This document shows, piece after piece, positions 1 to 9,651 of a stretch of DNA of 64,000 bases (within the stretch, counting starts at the first letter, position 1; the number at the start of each line of letters is the position of its first letter). Under the pieces are notes generated by a model that was not told the origin of the DNA, did not search any database, and saw only the letters and a program-made list of their open reading frames with translations. The DNA lies in NCBI RefSeq assembly GCF_016907655.1, contig NZ_JAFBCL010000001.1, positions 5,738,001 to 5,802,000 on the forward strand, in the 5' to 3' direction. Source of the stretch: Saccharothrix algeriensis. GTDB lineage: Bacteria; Actinomycetota; Actinomycetes; Mycobacteriales; Pseudonocardiaceae. Both the position numbers and the translations under genes were made by a program.

Positions 1-456
1 TGCCGGCCTAAGCTCGTCTTCTGTAGTGGTGCCTGGCGGAGGCGATCTCGAATGAGATTGAGGGGCGTCTCTGCGTGATCAGAGTCTTTGGGTCGTTGAT
101 GCAGTACCCGGTGAGCCCCATCGGGTACCTCACCTTCCGTCGGTTTCGTGACCGTCGGGGCAAGAAAAAGCATATCTGCGCCGTCGAGTGCGGCCGGTCG
201 CTCCTGCTCCTGTGGAGGTCTGTCATGGCGGAGTGGCTGAGGGTTGGCCGGGTGAGGGTCATCTGATCGCTGGAAAAGCACGTCTTGGTGCTCGTTCTGC
301 GATCGGATGGTGGCGAAATTGCCCGTGCTCCACGGGTGCGCCTTCAACTGAAGGGATCACGGAGGGTGAGTTTATCTAACTCCTCCTTCTCGCGAGTGAA
401 GAAAAGTCGACATATCCATAGATTGCAAATTTATTTTTGCCGGTGCTGGCGATCGG
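1..456. other. Intergenic stretch downstream of cas2
   Basis: No convincing gene is seen in the first 456 bases. The short open frames on both strands lack recognisable domains and are Arg/Ser-rich, as expected of GC-rich noncoding DNA. The base composition turns AT-rich at about 400-445, just beyond the cas2 stop, which fits an end-of-operon region. A short inverted repeat (GTACCCG ... CGGGTAC) lies near 105-127. No CRISPR repeat was found here. Confidence 0.5.
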
Positions 457-816
457 TTATCTTTTGCCGTAGCGGCGTCGGCGGGCTGCGTTGCTCCAGT
501 TGCGGCCACCGGTGGCCTGGGCTGTGCCGTCGGCGTCTCCCGGATCTGCTGGGCGGAGCATGAGTTGGATGCCGTCGAAGTCGACGGGTTTCCAGTTGTG
601 GTGGTGGACCTTGAAGTCCAGTCCTTGCTCGTTCTGGGCCTGGAAGACCATGATCGCCCGTCCGGATTTGACCATTTCGATCACCCGGACCCATAGGAGG
701 TCGCGGACGCGGCTGGTGACCTTTCCGACGAAGACGCCGGGCGAGATCTCCAGCAGCCAGCGGGTGAGGTGACCGCGCAGACCGACTGGGCAGGCCGCTA
801 CGACGATGACGGTCAT
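457..816 (-). CDS. cas2: Cas2e, CRISPR adaptation nuclease-fold subunit
   Basis: This 119-residue protein starts MTVIVVAACPVGLRGHLTRW, the ferredoxin-like N-terminus of type I-E Cas2. The segment GVFVGKVTSRVRDLLW follows and matches the I-E form. In this family a Cas2 dimer bridges two Cas1 dimers to make the integrase that inserts new spacers at the leader. The basic tail after about residue 95 is longer than the core fold. The start overlaps the cas1 stop by four bases (ATGA), so the two are translationally coupled. It is the last gene of the cas operon. Confidence 0.95.
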   Translation of the reverse strand: MTVIVVAACPVGLRGHLTRWLLEISPGVFVGKVTSRVRDLLWVRVIEMVKSGRAIMVFQAQNEQGLDFKVHHHNWKPVDFDGIQLMLRPADPGDADGTAQATGGRNWSNAARRRRYGKR

Positions 817-1796
817 AAGTCGTCCTGGTCGTAGTCGTCGTAGCTGGTGCCACCTGCAACGGCGCGGCCTTTGTCGTCCCAGAGCATGACGACGTTGCGG
901 GCTTCGAAGTCGGGGTCTTCGAAGGCTTCGGGGCCGTACTCGATCAGGCCGTCGTCTTCGCGCAGCAGAGTTTTGATGTCGCGGACGCAGGTGTCGAGGA
1001 AGGCCCCGTTGCGCATGCGATCGCGGACGGCGCGGCGGGTTTCGGTGCCGATGTCGGCGACATCACGAGCGGCGACGTCGAAGGCGATGGGGATGGTGAC
1101 GTCGGCTTTGTAGAGGTCGGCGATGTCGTAGACGAAGGACTTGACGTGCCCGGTGTGCACGAAGCCCAGTCCTGGCGCGCAGCCGAGGGCGACGATGACG
1201 GCGTGCACGACGCCGTAGAGGCTGGTGTTGGCCGCGGACAGGGCTTTGTTGACCGCGGTGCCGGAGTCGAAGTCGGTGGGATCGTAGTCGCGCCGCTGCC
1301 ACTCGACCCCGGTGCGCTGGGCGTGCTGGCGGTACAGGCGGCGTACGCGGGCGCCTTCACGTCCGCGTAGCTGCTGCATGGTCAGGGTGCTGGTGTCCTC
1401 GTCGGGGAAGCGCATCGCGTACATCTCGCGGGCCACGCGCAACCGGGTACGAGTGCTCGAAACGAGGCCGGCCTGGATTTCCAGCAGTCGGGAGGAGGCG
1501 GCCAGGGTGCGGCCGTGGGCGTAGTAGCGCACACCGTGTTCACCGACCCACACGGCGGTGGAGCCGCTTTCGGCCAGCAGCACCATGGCCTGCTGGCTGA
1601 CGTTGGTCCCGGGGCCCAGCAGGAGCGCGCCGAGGGTGGCGGCAGGGACGTGCACGGTGCCGCGTTTGTCGGTGGCGGTGATGGCGTTGTCATCGCGGCC
1701 GATCACGCAGTGTTCCAGGTAGAGGAATGACAGGCGGTCCTGGGCGCGGACGAGTTGGGACAACGGGACCGGTTTGGCGCCAGGGATGTCAGGCAC
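813..1796 (-). CDS. cas1: Cas1e, CRISPR integrase
   Basis: A 327-residue Cas1 of the type I-E class, the catalytic subunit of spacer integration. Family hallmarks are visible: the beta-rich N-terminal half (WVGEHGVRYYAHGR), the helical half with GREGARVRRLYRQ supplying the conserved Glu, and the HTGHVKSFVYDIADLYK segment supplying the metal-binding His and Asp. Length is usual for Cas1e. The start is a GTG with a GAGGAG ribosome-binding site five to six bases upstream. A 53-bp gap separates it from cas6e, the largest gap in the operon, and it overlaps cas2 by four bases. Confidence 0.96.
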   Translation of the reverse strand: MPDIPGAKPVPLSQLVRAQDRLSFLYLEHCVIGRDDNAITATDKRGTVHVPAATLGALLLGPGTNVSQQAMVLLAESGSTAVWVGEHGVRYYAHGRTLAASSRLLEIQAGLVSSTRTRLRVAREMYAMRFPDEDTSTLTMQQLRGREGARVRRLYRQHAQRTGVEWQRRDYDPTDFDSGTAVNKALSAANTSLYGVVHAVIVALGCAPGLGFVHTGHVKSFVYDIADLYKADVTIPIAFDVAARDVADIGTETRRAVRDRMRNGAFLDTCVRDIKTLLREDDGLIEYGPEAFEDPDFEARNVVMLWDDKGRAVAGGTSYDDYDQDDL

Positions 1797-1849
1797 GGAA
1801 CTCCTCGGACACGGGCACCTCGGCCGCGGTGGTCTCGGGCACAGGTGTG

Positions 1850-2515
1850 TCAGGCACGGCGGACCGGGGCGAGGGTGAGCAGGCCGCAGCCGTACCCCTT
1901 GGCGGGGCCGATGCCGTTGACCAGGGCGGCGCGCAGCAGGTCGGCGTCGAGGACTTCCAGGTGTCCTTCGAACACCGCGGTGGACAAGGTGACGTTGGCG
2001 GCCTGGCGCTTGAACGTGACCTGCTCACGTCCGCGGACGGCGACGTCGGGTTCTTTGTGCTCGCCGAGGGGCACGGTGAAGCCGTGGCGTTCGGTGCGGG
2101 TGAGCAGCCAGTCGGTCTGCTGAGCGACGGTGACGTGCCCGAAGCGCTGGGACCGGGTCGAGTCGGTGCTCTTGCGGCGATTGCTGACGGGATTGGCGCG
2201 CAGTCGGAAGGCCCACTGCTGGCCGGTGGTGATGTGGTCGAGCAGGGGCCGGTAGTCGCGGGTGTCCCAGGTGCCGGTGGTGGGCCAGCCGACCTGCTCG
2301 ACCAGGTGGGTCAGGTCCGGGCGGTGGGGACTGACCAGGTAGAGCAGGACTTGGTGCTGGTGGCGGTCCACTCGCCACAACACCCGCCCTGCGGTTGCCG
2401 TCGAGGCGGTGGTGGGGAAGGCGGCCATGACCGCGGCGTGCAGCTTCTGCGGTGAGGCCAGCAGGGCGCGGGCGTCACGGCGGGCTGGGTTGATCTCGAA
2501 GCGGGTCAGGTGCAT
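1850..2515 (-). CDS. cas6e: Cas6e (CasE) crRNA-processing endoribonuclease
   Basis: This 221-residue protein should cut the array transcript at the base of the repeat hairpin and stay bound as the Cascade head. It starts MHLTRFEINPARRDARALLA, the usual opening of actinobacterial CasE, and ends in the Gly-rich RNA-binding loop GIGPAKGYGCGLLTL of RAMP proteins. The start used here (ATG at 2515) overlaps the cas5 stop as ATGA. An open frame continues 43 codons upstream but runs across the cas5 C-terminus and has no family resemblance, so it was not used. Confidence 0.95.
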   Translation of the reverse strand: MHLTRFEINPARRDARALLASPQKLHAAVMAAFPTTASTATAGRVLWRVDRHQHQVLLYLVSPHRPDLTHLVEQVGWPTTGTWDTRDYRPLLDHITTGQQWAFRLRANPVSNRRKSTDSTRSQRFGHVTVAQQTDWLLTRTERHGFTVPLGEHKEPDVAVRGREQVTFKRQAANVTLSTAVFEGHLEVLDADLLRAALVNGIGPAKGYGCGLLTLAPVRRA

Positions 2516-3249
2516 CAGGCGATTCCCTCGAAGGCCGCCATCGGGTCGAGTGGATCCGCTGCGACCGGCGGCGCGGTCGCGTCCTGCGGTGCGCGGTAGC
2601 CGGGGTTGGGCACCGTGACCGGGTAGCGGTGCACCGAGCGCCACCCGTAGCGGCGTTCGCGCGGGTCGAAGCTGATCGGCTCGTCACGCACCAACTCGGC
2701 CTCGGGGTCGTCGGCCGGGCAGTCGACCACGATGTCGAGGTCCTTGGTCGGGGCTTGGTGACGACGCTGCACCCAGGGCGAGGCCAGCCACGGGTGTGAT
2801 TCCAGGCGTTCCCGTACGGTGCCCTCGGCCAGTCCGTGCAGCAACCGGCCTGCCGGTGGACAGGAACGGCGACCGAGGAACAGCGGGAACACCGGCGTGC
2901 GCAGTGCCTGCTGCAGGCTTTCCAACAACGCTGGTTCGCCTTCGACGGCCACGGCGAACACGGCGTCGGACAGGTAGAAGCGGTAGGACAGCGGCATGGA
3001 GGTCGACCCGTCGCGGGTGCGGGCGGTGTGGAAGTCGCGCTCCAGCTGTCCGGGCTGGTCGATGCGCACCCCGATGCGCAGATCGAGCAGTTCCTCCAGC
3101 GGGTCGGTGCGGCGGCGGCCCTGGGCGGCGGCCAACAGACCGAGGACACCGCTGCGGCTGGGCGCGCGATCGGTGTTGCGGCGGGTGAAGCGGCTGCTGG
3201 TGCCCCAGGACTGCAACGGGGCGCTCAGCCGCAGCAACAGGGTGGTCAC
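2515..3249 (-). CDS. cas5e: Cas5e (CasD), Cascade subunit
   Basis: A 244-residue RAMP-fold Cascade subunit that in type I-E holds the 5-prime handle of the crRNA. The N-terminus TTLLLRLSAPLQSWGTSSRF is diagnostic of CasD, followed by TDRAPSRSGVLGLLAAAQGR. The GTG start overlaps the cas7 stop by four bases and its own stop overlaps the cas6e ATG by one base, so it is embedded in a tightly coupled operon. Length is normal for the family. Confidence 0.95.
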   Translation of the reverse strand: MTTLLLRLSAPLQSWGTSSRFTRRNTDRAPSRSGVLGLLAAAQGRRRTDPLEELLDLRIGVRIDQPGQLERDFHTARTRDGSTSMPLSYRFYLSDAVFAVAVEGEPALLESLQQALRTPVFPLFLGRRSCPPAGRLLHGLAEGTVRERLESHPWLASPWVQRRHQAPTKDLDIVVDCPADDPEAELVRDEPISFDPRERRYGWRSVHRYPVTVPNPGYRAPQDATAPPVAADPLDPMAAFEGIA

Positions 3250-4385
3250 GCCCGCTCCGCCAACTGCTGGGCCACCAGGGCGCCCACCTCGCGCACGGCC
3301 GGGTCGAAGGTGGTGCGCCGGGCCAGTTCCGCCAGCGGGGAAACCTTTTTCTCCCCCACTCCGACTACCCAGGCGTCGACCGGTTGTTCGTCGAACGCCT
3401 CGTGCAGCTCCCGAGCGTGCTCGGCCAGCCGGCTGATGGCCATGACCACCCGACCGCCCTCGGCGTCGTCGGGCACGACCTCCTCGAACGCCCCGACCAG
3501 GTTGATCGACTGGGTCCGGCGGACCACGATCAGCACCGCGTCGGGCAGGGTGCGGTTGGCGAAGGTGTTCTGCTTGCCGGTGGGCATACTGGAGACGAAT
3601 GCCCGCAAGAACGCCTCCACCGCTCGCCGCGTGACCTCCACATCCCCCAGGTTGTCCTGCAGCCGGTCGACGTCGATGGTGGCGTAGCGGTAAAGAGTGG
3701 AGGAGTTGAACTCCACCGTGCCGATCATCCCCGCGCCGGCGTCCTCCTCCTCGTCGGCGCGTTTGTGGTCGTCCACGGCGGTGAAGTAGTCGTACTCGTT
3801 GTCCACCGCGTGCACGCTCAGCGCGTGGGCTACCTGGCAGGCAGCGTCGACGTTGAGGTCGGTGGCATCGGCGACCATGCGCCCGAACAGCGCCACATCC
3901 ACCGAGTGCGCCTGGTCGGCCCGTGCCCGCGCCTCCGACTTGCTGATCTCCAACTTGCCCTCACCGGCCGCCTCGACGGCCTGGAGCACCAGCTCGGCCA
4001 GGCTCTGCACCTGCCGGTTGCTCAGGAACAGCAGGTAGCCCGACTCGGGCAGCGCGTCCTTCTTCCGCGCAGCGCTGATCTTGATGCCGGCGGCGGTGAG
4101 CACTGCCTCGGCCAGCTCCGCCGACCGCTGTGCCAGCGCCGGCTGCTGCCGGGCGATCTCCTCGCCCACTAGCTCCACCACTCGCTTGGTCCGCACTCCC
4201 AGCTCGGCGTGGTCGAGAAGGTGCTCGAAAGCGTCCCGTGTGGCGCGCTTCCAAGCTTGGCTCGACACCCGCGCCCGCCGCCGACCTCCGTAGACGGCGG
4301 TCTTGGGGCTGCCGGTGTCGTCACGGTTGATGTTGCTGGGCGGGACGGTCTGGATGACGTGGACGTCGACGATGGTGCGAGACAT
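3246..4385 (-). CDS. cas7e: Cas7e (CasC), Cascade backbone subunit
   Basis: A 379-residue Cas7 of type I-E. Six copies normally form the Cascade backbone along the crRNA. The N-terminus MSRTIVDVHVIQTVPPSNIN and the following RRRARVSSQAWKRATR are hallmarks of CasC. The ATG at 4385 was chosen because the 58 upstream codons of the same frame have no family similarity and overlap cse2. A 29-bp gap separates it from cse2, and its stop overlaps cas5. Confidence 0.96.
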   Translation of the reverse strand: MSRTIVDVHVIQTVPPSNINRDDTGSPKTAVYGGRRRARVSSQAWKRATRDAFEHLLDHAELGVRTKRVVELVGEEIARQQPALAQRSAELAEAVLTAAGIKISAARKKDALPESGYLLFLSNRQVQSLAELVLQAVEAAGEGKLEISKSEARARADQAHSVDVALFGRMVADATDLNVDAACQVAHALSVHAVDNEYDYFTAVDDHKRADEEEDAGAGMIGTVEFNSSTLYRYATIDVDRLQDNLGDVEVTRRAVEAFLRAFVSSMPTGKQNTFANRTLPDAVLIVVRRTQSINLVGAFEEVVPDDAEGGRVVMAISRLAEHARELHEAFDEQPVDAWVVGVGEKKVSPLAELARRTTFDPAVREVGALVAQQLAERA

Positions 4386-4414
4386 GAACGGGTCCTTCGA
4401 AACGGGGGAGAAGG

Positions 4415-5095
4415 TCACTGGGAGTCGGTTGCCTGATCGGTATCGGCTTGACCGGGGTCGGCGGGGAGGGGGCCGGGCTCGTCGGTGGGGGAGGGAGTGC
4501 GGTAGAACTCGCGGCCCCAGCGCAGGCGCACGACCGACGCACCGCCACGGCGTTGCCACCGGATCAACTCGTCGGTCAGCAGCGCGTAGTCCAACGGGAT
4601 GCCCGCTCCGCGCAGCAGTTGCACCACGCCGCGCAGGTGGTGCACGAGCTCCTCCAGGCTTTGCGCGGTGCCCAACGCCTGGAATCGGCGCAGCACCGGC
4701 GGCACGATCGCGCCGAATTCCCCGGGGTGCAGCAACCGCACCGCCCGGCCCAGGCCGTAGCCGCGCTGGTGCATCCGCTTGCGCTGGGACTGCTGGTGCA
4801 CCGCGTACAAAGTCATCGCCACATGCGCGGCGGTCTCCGCCGCGGTCGGTCCGTCTCCGGCTGTGGGGCCGGCGAACTTCTCCGACACGGTGTGCTGCAG
4901 GATCTCGTTCACGCTGCCCGCGGGCTTGCCGGCGCCGCGTCGCAGCCTTGCCAATCCCGCCACCGCCGCTGATCGGTTGGCCAGCACACCTTCCTGCAGC
5001 GCCGTGACCCTGGCGTGGACCTCTGCACCGATGTCAGTCAGTTCTGCCCACCTCGGCTGCTTCGAGGCAGCCGTCGCCTGTCCCACGATGGTCAC
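4415..5095 (-). CDS. cse2: Cse2 (CasB), Cascade small subunit
   Basis: A 226-residue protein of the type I-E small-subunit family, a helical protein that lines the Cascade belly and stabilises the R-loop. The middle carries the family-typical AETAAHVAMTLYAVHQQSQ, GLGRAVRLLHP and DYALLTDELIRWQ segments. The GTG start at 5095 overlaps the cse1 stop (GTGA). The longer open frame reaching 5689 is antisense-like extension inside cse1 and is rejected. The last ~25 residues are an acidic Pro/Asp-rich tail. Confidence 0.92.
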   Translation of the reverse strand: MTIVGQATAASKQPRWAELTDIGAEVHARVTALQEGVLANRSAAVAGLARLRRGAGKPAGSVNEILQHTVSEKFAGPTAGDGPTAAETAAHVAMTLYAVHQQSQRKRMHQRGYGLGRAVRLLHPGEFGAIVPPVLRRFQALGTAQSLEELVHHLRGVVQLLRGAGIPLDYALLTDELIRWQRRGGASVVRLRWGREFYRTPSPTDEPGPLPADPGQADTDQATDSQ

Positions 5096-6741
5096 GATGC
5101 CACCTCGTCCTTGTCGGTGCCGGCCTTGTCGATCTTGGGGTACGCGTAGCGCAGTGCGGCGCGCAGTGCTATGCGGAACCACCGATCGGCGTGTGCCGAG
5201 GTGACCAGTCGACCGCCCGCCGTCCGGCCCGACCACGCTTTCATGGGCGCTTGCCGCAGCAGGTCGGCGCCCAGCGCCCGGACAGCCCGGTCGGCGGCGC
5301 AGTGCCACTGGGTCGCGGCGGCTACCGGGTCGGTGTTCGGGCGCAGGGTACGAAGCCATGTGCGGAACAGCGGGTCCAACTCGGCGTAGGCCAGTTCGGT
5401 GGCCCTTGTCCGCGGCGCTTCTCTCTCGTACTTGCCCGCGCCGGCTGCGACGGCGAGGTTCTCGGCGAGCCTGCCCAGCGCCTGTGCGGCCTCCTCCGCG
5501 GCGCGGACGCCGGTCACCGCCGTCCTGGCCAGTTGGGCGTCTTGAGCGCGCAGCAGCACCACCCGCAAGGACAGCACGTCGTCGACGATGTCGGTGGTCG
5601 TCGCACTTTGGGCGCCGTAGCTCATGCCGAAGGTGCGCAGGCGCACGGGAAAGTCCCCACCGATGACCTGCTCGACCTCGGCGATCCACTCCAGCACCCG
5701 AGGCGCCAGAAATTGGGCGGCTTCACCGTCCTGGGCTCGCACCGCGCCGGGCAACATCGCTTGCAGACCTCGCCACACAGCCTTCTGCGGCTCGTGTTCA
5801 CGAGGCATGTACACCAGGTTCGCGCGGAGCTTCTTCTCCTGGGCCTTGCTGCGCCGCCACCCGGAGTGCGGCTCCAACCCGTGCTTGTCCTGCGGTGTGA
5901 TGCGATCACCGTTGCAGATCAGCACACCGGTCACGCGACCACCCTCGCGAACCAGACGCAGGCGTCGGCTCTGCCAGGTGTAGAGATCGACCGGGCCTGC
6001 CGGGCGGTCGGCCAGGTCGTCCTCGCGGGCACCGAGTGGACTGCGTTCCCACGGCGGCAAGTCCGACGCGGACCGCTGCATCGACTCCGTCAGGGACGGG
6101 ATCAGGTTCAGCAGGAGGGTGTCACGCAGCGTCGGCCCCTCGGGCAGCACGCCACCCAGGTACCCGGCCCACCCGGTGCCGATCGGGTAGCCCTTGCCGC
6201 TCTTGACCCGGTCGTCACCCACCGCCCCGGACTTGATCCCGGACGGGTCGAAGGCGTGGCAGTGCACCACCCACCGGGCGGCCTCGGCATACGACAGCGA
6301 CACCCGCCCGCCCCGGGTGGTGAAAAACGGATGACCGTTGGGCATGTCGGCAATCAGCTTGTTCAGCTCCGACACCTCGCCCTTCTGCGTGCGCAGACCG
6401 GCTACCTGCAGGAACGGAGTCCGTTCCTCGAACAGGTCGAACCGGGCGCGATGGCGCTCCAAGTAGGCGCGCACCTCCCGATGAGGGAGTTCGTCCTGCA
6501 GCCACAGCTGTTCCCACTCGTCCAGATCACCCGGCCCGTCCACCGCACCGTGCAGCACGGCCAGCAACAACCGCGTCAACGCGAACACTTGGGTCGGTAC
6601 GTCACCGGTCAACCCCGCCAACCTGTGGGCGTTTTCGAACACCCCCACCAGCGACAGCTCGGCGGGATCGCCGCCCACGGTCCGTACCGTCAGCCATGGT
6701 TGGTCGATCAGGTTGAACGACCTCGGCTCATAGTTTGTCAT
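5092..6741 (-). CDS. cse1: Cse1 (CasA/Cas8e), Cascade large subunit
   Basis: A 549-residue Cas8e, the large Cascade subunit that recognises the PAM and recruits Cas3. It starts MTNYEPRSFNLIDQPWLTVR, the typical CasA opening. The central PFFTTRGGRVSLSYAEAARWVVHCHAFDPSG region is split here only for description: the GIKSGAVGDDR segment that follows is typical too. The C-terminal helical bundle ends in a lysine-rich tail. It overlaps the cas3 stop by 14 bp at its start and cse2 by four at its end. Confidence 0.95.
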   Translation of the reverse strand: MTNYEPRSFNLIDQPWLTVRTVGGDPAELSLVGVFENAHRLAGLTGDVPTQVFALTRLLLAVLHGAVDGPGDLDEWEQLWLQDELPHREVRAYLERHRARFDLFEERTPFLQVAGLRTQKGEVSELNKLIADMPNGHPFFTTRGGRVSLSYAEAARWVVHCHAFDPSGIKSGAVGDDRVKSGKGYPIGTGWAGYLGGVLPEGPTLRDTLLLNLIPSLTESMQRSASDLPPWERSPLGAREDDLADRPAGPVDLYTWQSRRLRLVREGGRVTGVLICNGDRITPQDKHGLEPHSGWRRSKAQEKKLRANLVYMPREHEPQKAVWRGLQAMLPGAVRAQDGEAAQFLAPRVLEWIAEVEQVIGGDFPVRLRTFGMSYGAQSATTTDIVDDVLSLRVVLLRAQDAQLARTAVTGVRAAEEAAQALGRLAENLAVAAGAGKYEREAPRTRATELAYAELDPLFRTWLRTLRPNTDPVAAATQWHCAADRAVRALGADLLRQAPMKAWSGRTAGGRLVTSAHADRWFRIALRAALRYAYPKIDKAGTDKDEVAS

Positions 6742-9559
6742 GTACCAATCCCCTGCGAGGGTCGTAAGTCAACCCGAAGTGCGCCTTGCCGTGCTTGATC
6801 ACGGCGCGGCGCTCGCCGTCGAGCACCAACACCAGTTGCCCGCGCAGCAACGGTGACAACTCGAAGCTGGAGAAGTAGTTCTGCTGCAAGGCGTCGATCA
6901 CGTCGAGGTCCACGCCCGGATGGCTCATCGCCAACGGCAACCTCAACCCGCACGCCGCGACCACCCTGGCCTGCGCCGGCTCCATCTCCAGATCGGTGGG
7001 AATCGGCATCCCACCGCCGTGCCCGATCCACTCGGGCGTCAGCAGGCTGCCGGCTGTGTCGTGTTGCACGACCAGGACTTCCAGCGACTCGGCGCCGTCA
7101 CGTACCTGTGCCACACCACGAGGGGACTCGTCGGCGTCACCGACCCCGGCTCGCACCCAGCCGACGAGCGACAACCTGTTCGAGCCGACCTCGTCGAGCA
7201 GGAAGGCCCGGGCAGCGGTAACCCGGTCGGCTGCCTGACGGGTGGCCTTCGCCGCCGCGTCGACCATCGCCGCCTGCCAGGAACCAGGACCCAGGGCTTC
7301 GACACCGTAAGCCGTCTGCACCAGTGGGGCGATGTCGGCGGGTAGTTCCAGCACGTCGCGGTCCACCAGGAGCGCAGCCGATCGCAACAACAGGTGATCG
7401 CCGTAAACACGTCGTGAACCCGGCACCGCCCGCACAGGCTCGTCCGCCCAATCCTCTACTCCCACCAAGGCGCACCGCGCCTGCTGCACGGGCACGGGAC
7501 GCGCACGACGATGCCGGTGCAGTCGGCCCAACCGCTGCAGCACCAGGTCCATCGGCGCCACATCGGTGATCACCAGGTCGAAGTCCACGTCCAGGGACTG
7601 CTCGACCACCTGGGAGGCCACCACGATGTGCAGATCGGGACGCGTGCCCTCGGGACCGAACCTGTCCAGCAGCTCTCTGTCGATGCGCGCCCGGTCGCAG
7701 GCCAGGAAACGCGAGTGGTTGATCGTGACGTTGTCCCGGCCGAACTCCACTTCCAACCGCTGGGCGGTTTCCTGCACCCGCGTCACCGTGTTGCGCACGA
7801 CGACTGCGCAGCCGCCCCCCTCCAGGTGGGTGCGCAGGTAGGACACCAGCGTGTCGAGGTCGTCGGGCAGGCGGTCCAACACCACCGTCGTGCCGGTGTC
7901 CGGCAGCGGTAATTCCAGGGCCGGGGAGCCACCGGACGTGGAAATGACGGGATATCCCAGATCGGGTCGAACCTCGTGGGCGCCACCGTCATAGGCGGCA
8001 AGCAGTTCAGCACGCCGTTCGGCGGGCAGCGTCGCTGACAGCAGCACCACAGGGACCCCGTAGGCACCGAGCCAGTGCAGCACGCGATTGAGGTACTGCG
8101 ACATGTACACGTCGTAGGCGTGCACCTCGTCGATGATCACGACCTTGCCCGCCAAGCCGAGGTGGCGCAGCATCAAGTGCCGACTCTTCAGACCCGCGAA
8201 CAGCACTTGGTCGATGGTGCCCACGACGAAAGAGGCGAGCACGCCCTTCTTCCGGCCGCTGAGCCAGTAGTGGGCCACAACCGGTGTCTCGTCGCTGTCG
8301 TACGCGGGCGCGAACGCCCCTCGGCGTACCAGCCCGGCGAACTTGTCGTTCAACGACGCCTTGCCGTGGGCAAGCGTCACGCTCGCCGACCCGTCACGAC
8401 CCGGCACAGCATCCAACCACTTGCGCACCCGGCCGAACATGGCATCGGTGGTCGCCTGCGTGGGAAGCGCGACGAAGACCCCGTCGGCCCCGGACGCAGC
8501 GGCGAGTTCCTCCGCGGCCAACAACGCCGCCTCGGTCTTGCCGGCGCCCATCGGGGCCTCGATGACCATCAATCCCGGCCCGGCCATGGCCGCCGCGCTC
8601 CGCACCGCCGCTGCCTGCACCGGCCGCGCCCCGGCGGCCTCGGCGTTGAACCGGGAGCGGAAGGCCGAGTCCACATCGCAGCCAACGCGCTGCGGACGCC
8701 ACCGAGAGGGCAGACCCAGTTCCTCCCAACCGGACTGCAGGCGGGACTGCAGGTCGAAGTCCTCCGGCGGTTCGTGTGCCTCCAGCAGCGGGAAGAACTC
8801 GGCGTTGGACGCGATCCAGTCGGCCAGGATGACGATCGAGGTCAGCAACACCTGACTGGGCCGGCTCAACCGCACGTCGCGGTACCGCTCCAGCGGAACG
8901 CCCGCCGAAGCGCGCTCCAGGAAGAACAACCGGGCCTGCTCCCAGGCGCCCTCGCCGACCAGTTCGCGCTCCTGGCCGATCTCTTGAAGCATCAGCCTTT
9001 CCGGCGGAACGCCGTGGTGACTGCCCACCACTCCGGCCAGCTGATCGGCGATCGGGGCGCGCCGCGAGCCGTAGCGAGAGGCCAGGAAGTCGTGAACCAC
9101 CAAGTGGCCCACCAATTCGTGCCGCACCCGGCGCCGTTCGGTATGGGACAACAGAGCCTGCCGAACGAACAGGCCGGCCTCCTGCATCCTGTCCGCCAGA
9201 ACCGGCACCTGGATGGAGAAGGCAGGAGAAGCTTTGCCCACGTCGTGCACCCCGGCGAGCCAGCAGGCAAGGAAACGCACGCCTTCGACACCATCGGGAA
9301 GTTCGCGCGCGACCCGACCGACCACTTGCGGCGACACCCACCGGTCAACCAGCAGACCCGCGACCGCCGCAGAGTCGTCAAGATGCTGCTGCAAGGGCAA
9401 CCAGTGAGTCAACCGGCCTTGTCCATCACAGACGGACTTCGCCCAGATCAGGCGCCAGTCGGCCGGCATACGGATAGCCCTTCCTGCGAACGGTGGAGAC
9501 GGAGGGACCATATCCTCGGCTTCGAGGAGTGTTACCTGCCTGCTTACGAGTACACCCAT
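6728..9559 (-). CDS. cas3: Cas3 nuclease-helicase
   Basis: About 943 residues joining an N-terminal HD nuclease (GVHDVGK near residue 105) to an SF2 helicase. Walker A is APMGAGKTEAAL near 336 and the DEVH box is VIIDEVHAYD near 476, followed by VVLLSATLP. Cas3 is recruited by target-bound Cascade and degrades the foreign strand. The start is uncertain: ATG codons at 9559, 9511 and 9469 are in frame, and none has a strong ribosome-binding site. The frame is open to 9874, but that extension crosses a terminator and shows no homology, so it was dropped. It is the first gene of the cas operon. Confidence 0.94.
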   Translation of the reverse strand: MGVLVSRQVTLLEAEDMVPPSPPFAGRAIRMPADWRLIWAKSVCDGQGRLTHWLPLQQHLDDSAAVAGLLVDRWVSPQVVGRVARELPDGVEGVRFLACWLAGVHDVGKASPAFSIQVPVLADRMQEAGLFVRQALLSHTERRRVRHELVGHLVVHDFLASRYGSRRAPIADQLAGVVGSHHGVPPERLMLQEIGQERELVGEGAWEQARLFFLERASAGVPLERYRDVRLSRPSQVLLTSIVILADWIASNAEFFPLLEAHEPPEDFDLQSRLQSGWEELGLPSRWRPQRVGCDVDSAFRSRFNAEAAGARPVQAAAVRSAAAMAGPGLMVIEAPMGAGKTEAALLAAEELAAASGADGVFVALPTQATTDAMFGRVRKWLDAVPGRDGSASVTLAHGKASLNDKFAGLVRRGAFAPAYDSDETPVVAHYWLSGRKKGVLASFVVGTIDQVLFAGLKSRHLMLRHLGLAGKVVIIDEVHAYDVYMSQYLNRVLHWLGAYGVPVVLLSATLPAERRAELLAAYDGGAHEVRPDLGYPVISTSGGSPALELPLPDTGTTVVLDRLPDDLDTLVSYLRTHLEGGGCAVVVRNTVTRVQETAQRLEVEFGRDNVTINHSRFLACDRARIDRELLDRFGPEGTRPDLHIVVASQVVEQSLDVDFDLVITDVAPMDLVLQRLGRLHRHRRARPVPVQQARCALVGVEDWADEPVRAVPGSRRVYGDHLLLRSAALLVDRDVLELPADIAPLVQTAYGVEALGPGSWQAAMVDAAAKATRQAADRVTAARAFLLDEVGSNRLSLVGWVRAGVGDADESPRGVAQVRDGAESLEVLVVQHDTAGSLLTPEWIGHGGGMPIPTDLEMEPAQARVVAACGLRLPLAMSHPGVDLDVIDALQQNYFSSFELSPLLRGQLVLVLDGERRAVIKHGKAHFGLTYDPRRGLVHDKL

Positions 9560-9600
9560 ATGGAGTAGATCGGAACCCGTAGTCCGCAATAGTGGGGTAA

Positions 9601-9629
9601 AAAGGGCCGAGGTGTAGCCTCGGCCCTTT
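9601..9629 (-). terminator. Rho-independent terminator-like hairpin
   Basis: A perfect 12-bp stem (AAAGGGCCGAGG with its complement) and a 5-base loop TGTAG. Read on the minus strand it is followed by a run of five T, so it would stop transcription arriving from the right, just before the cas3 gene. It would therefore insulate cas3 from the array transcript and from the small frame at 9652-9786. Confidence 0.75.
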
Positions 9630-9651
9630 GTCGGCCTATCCGATCGTTGAC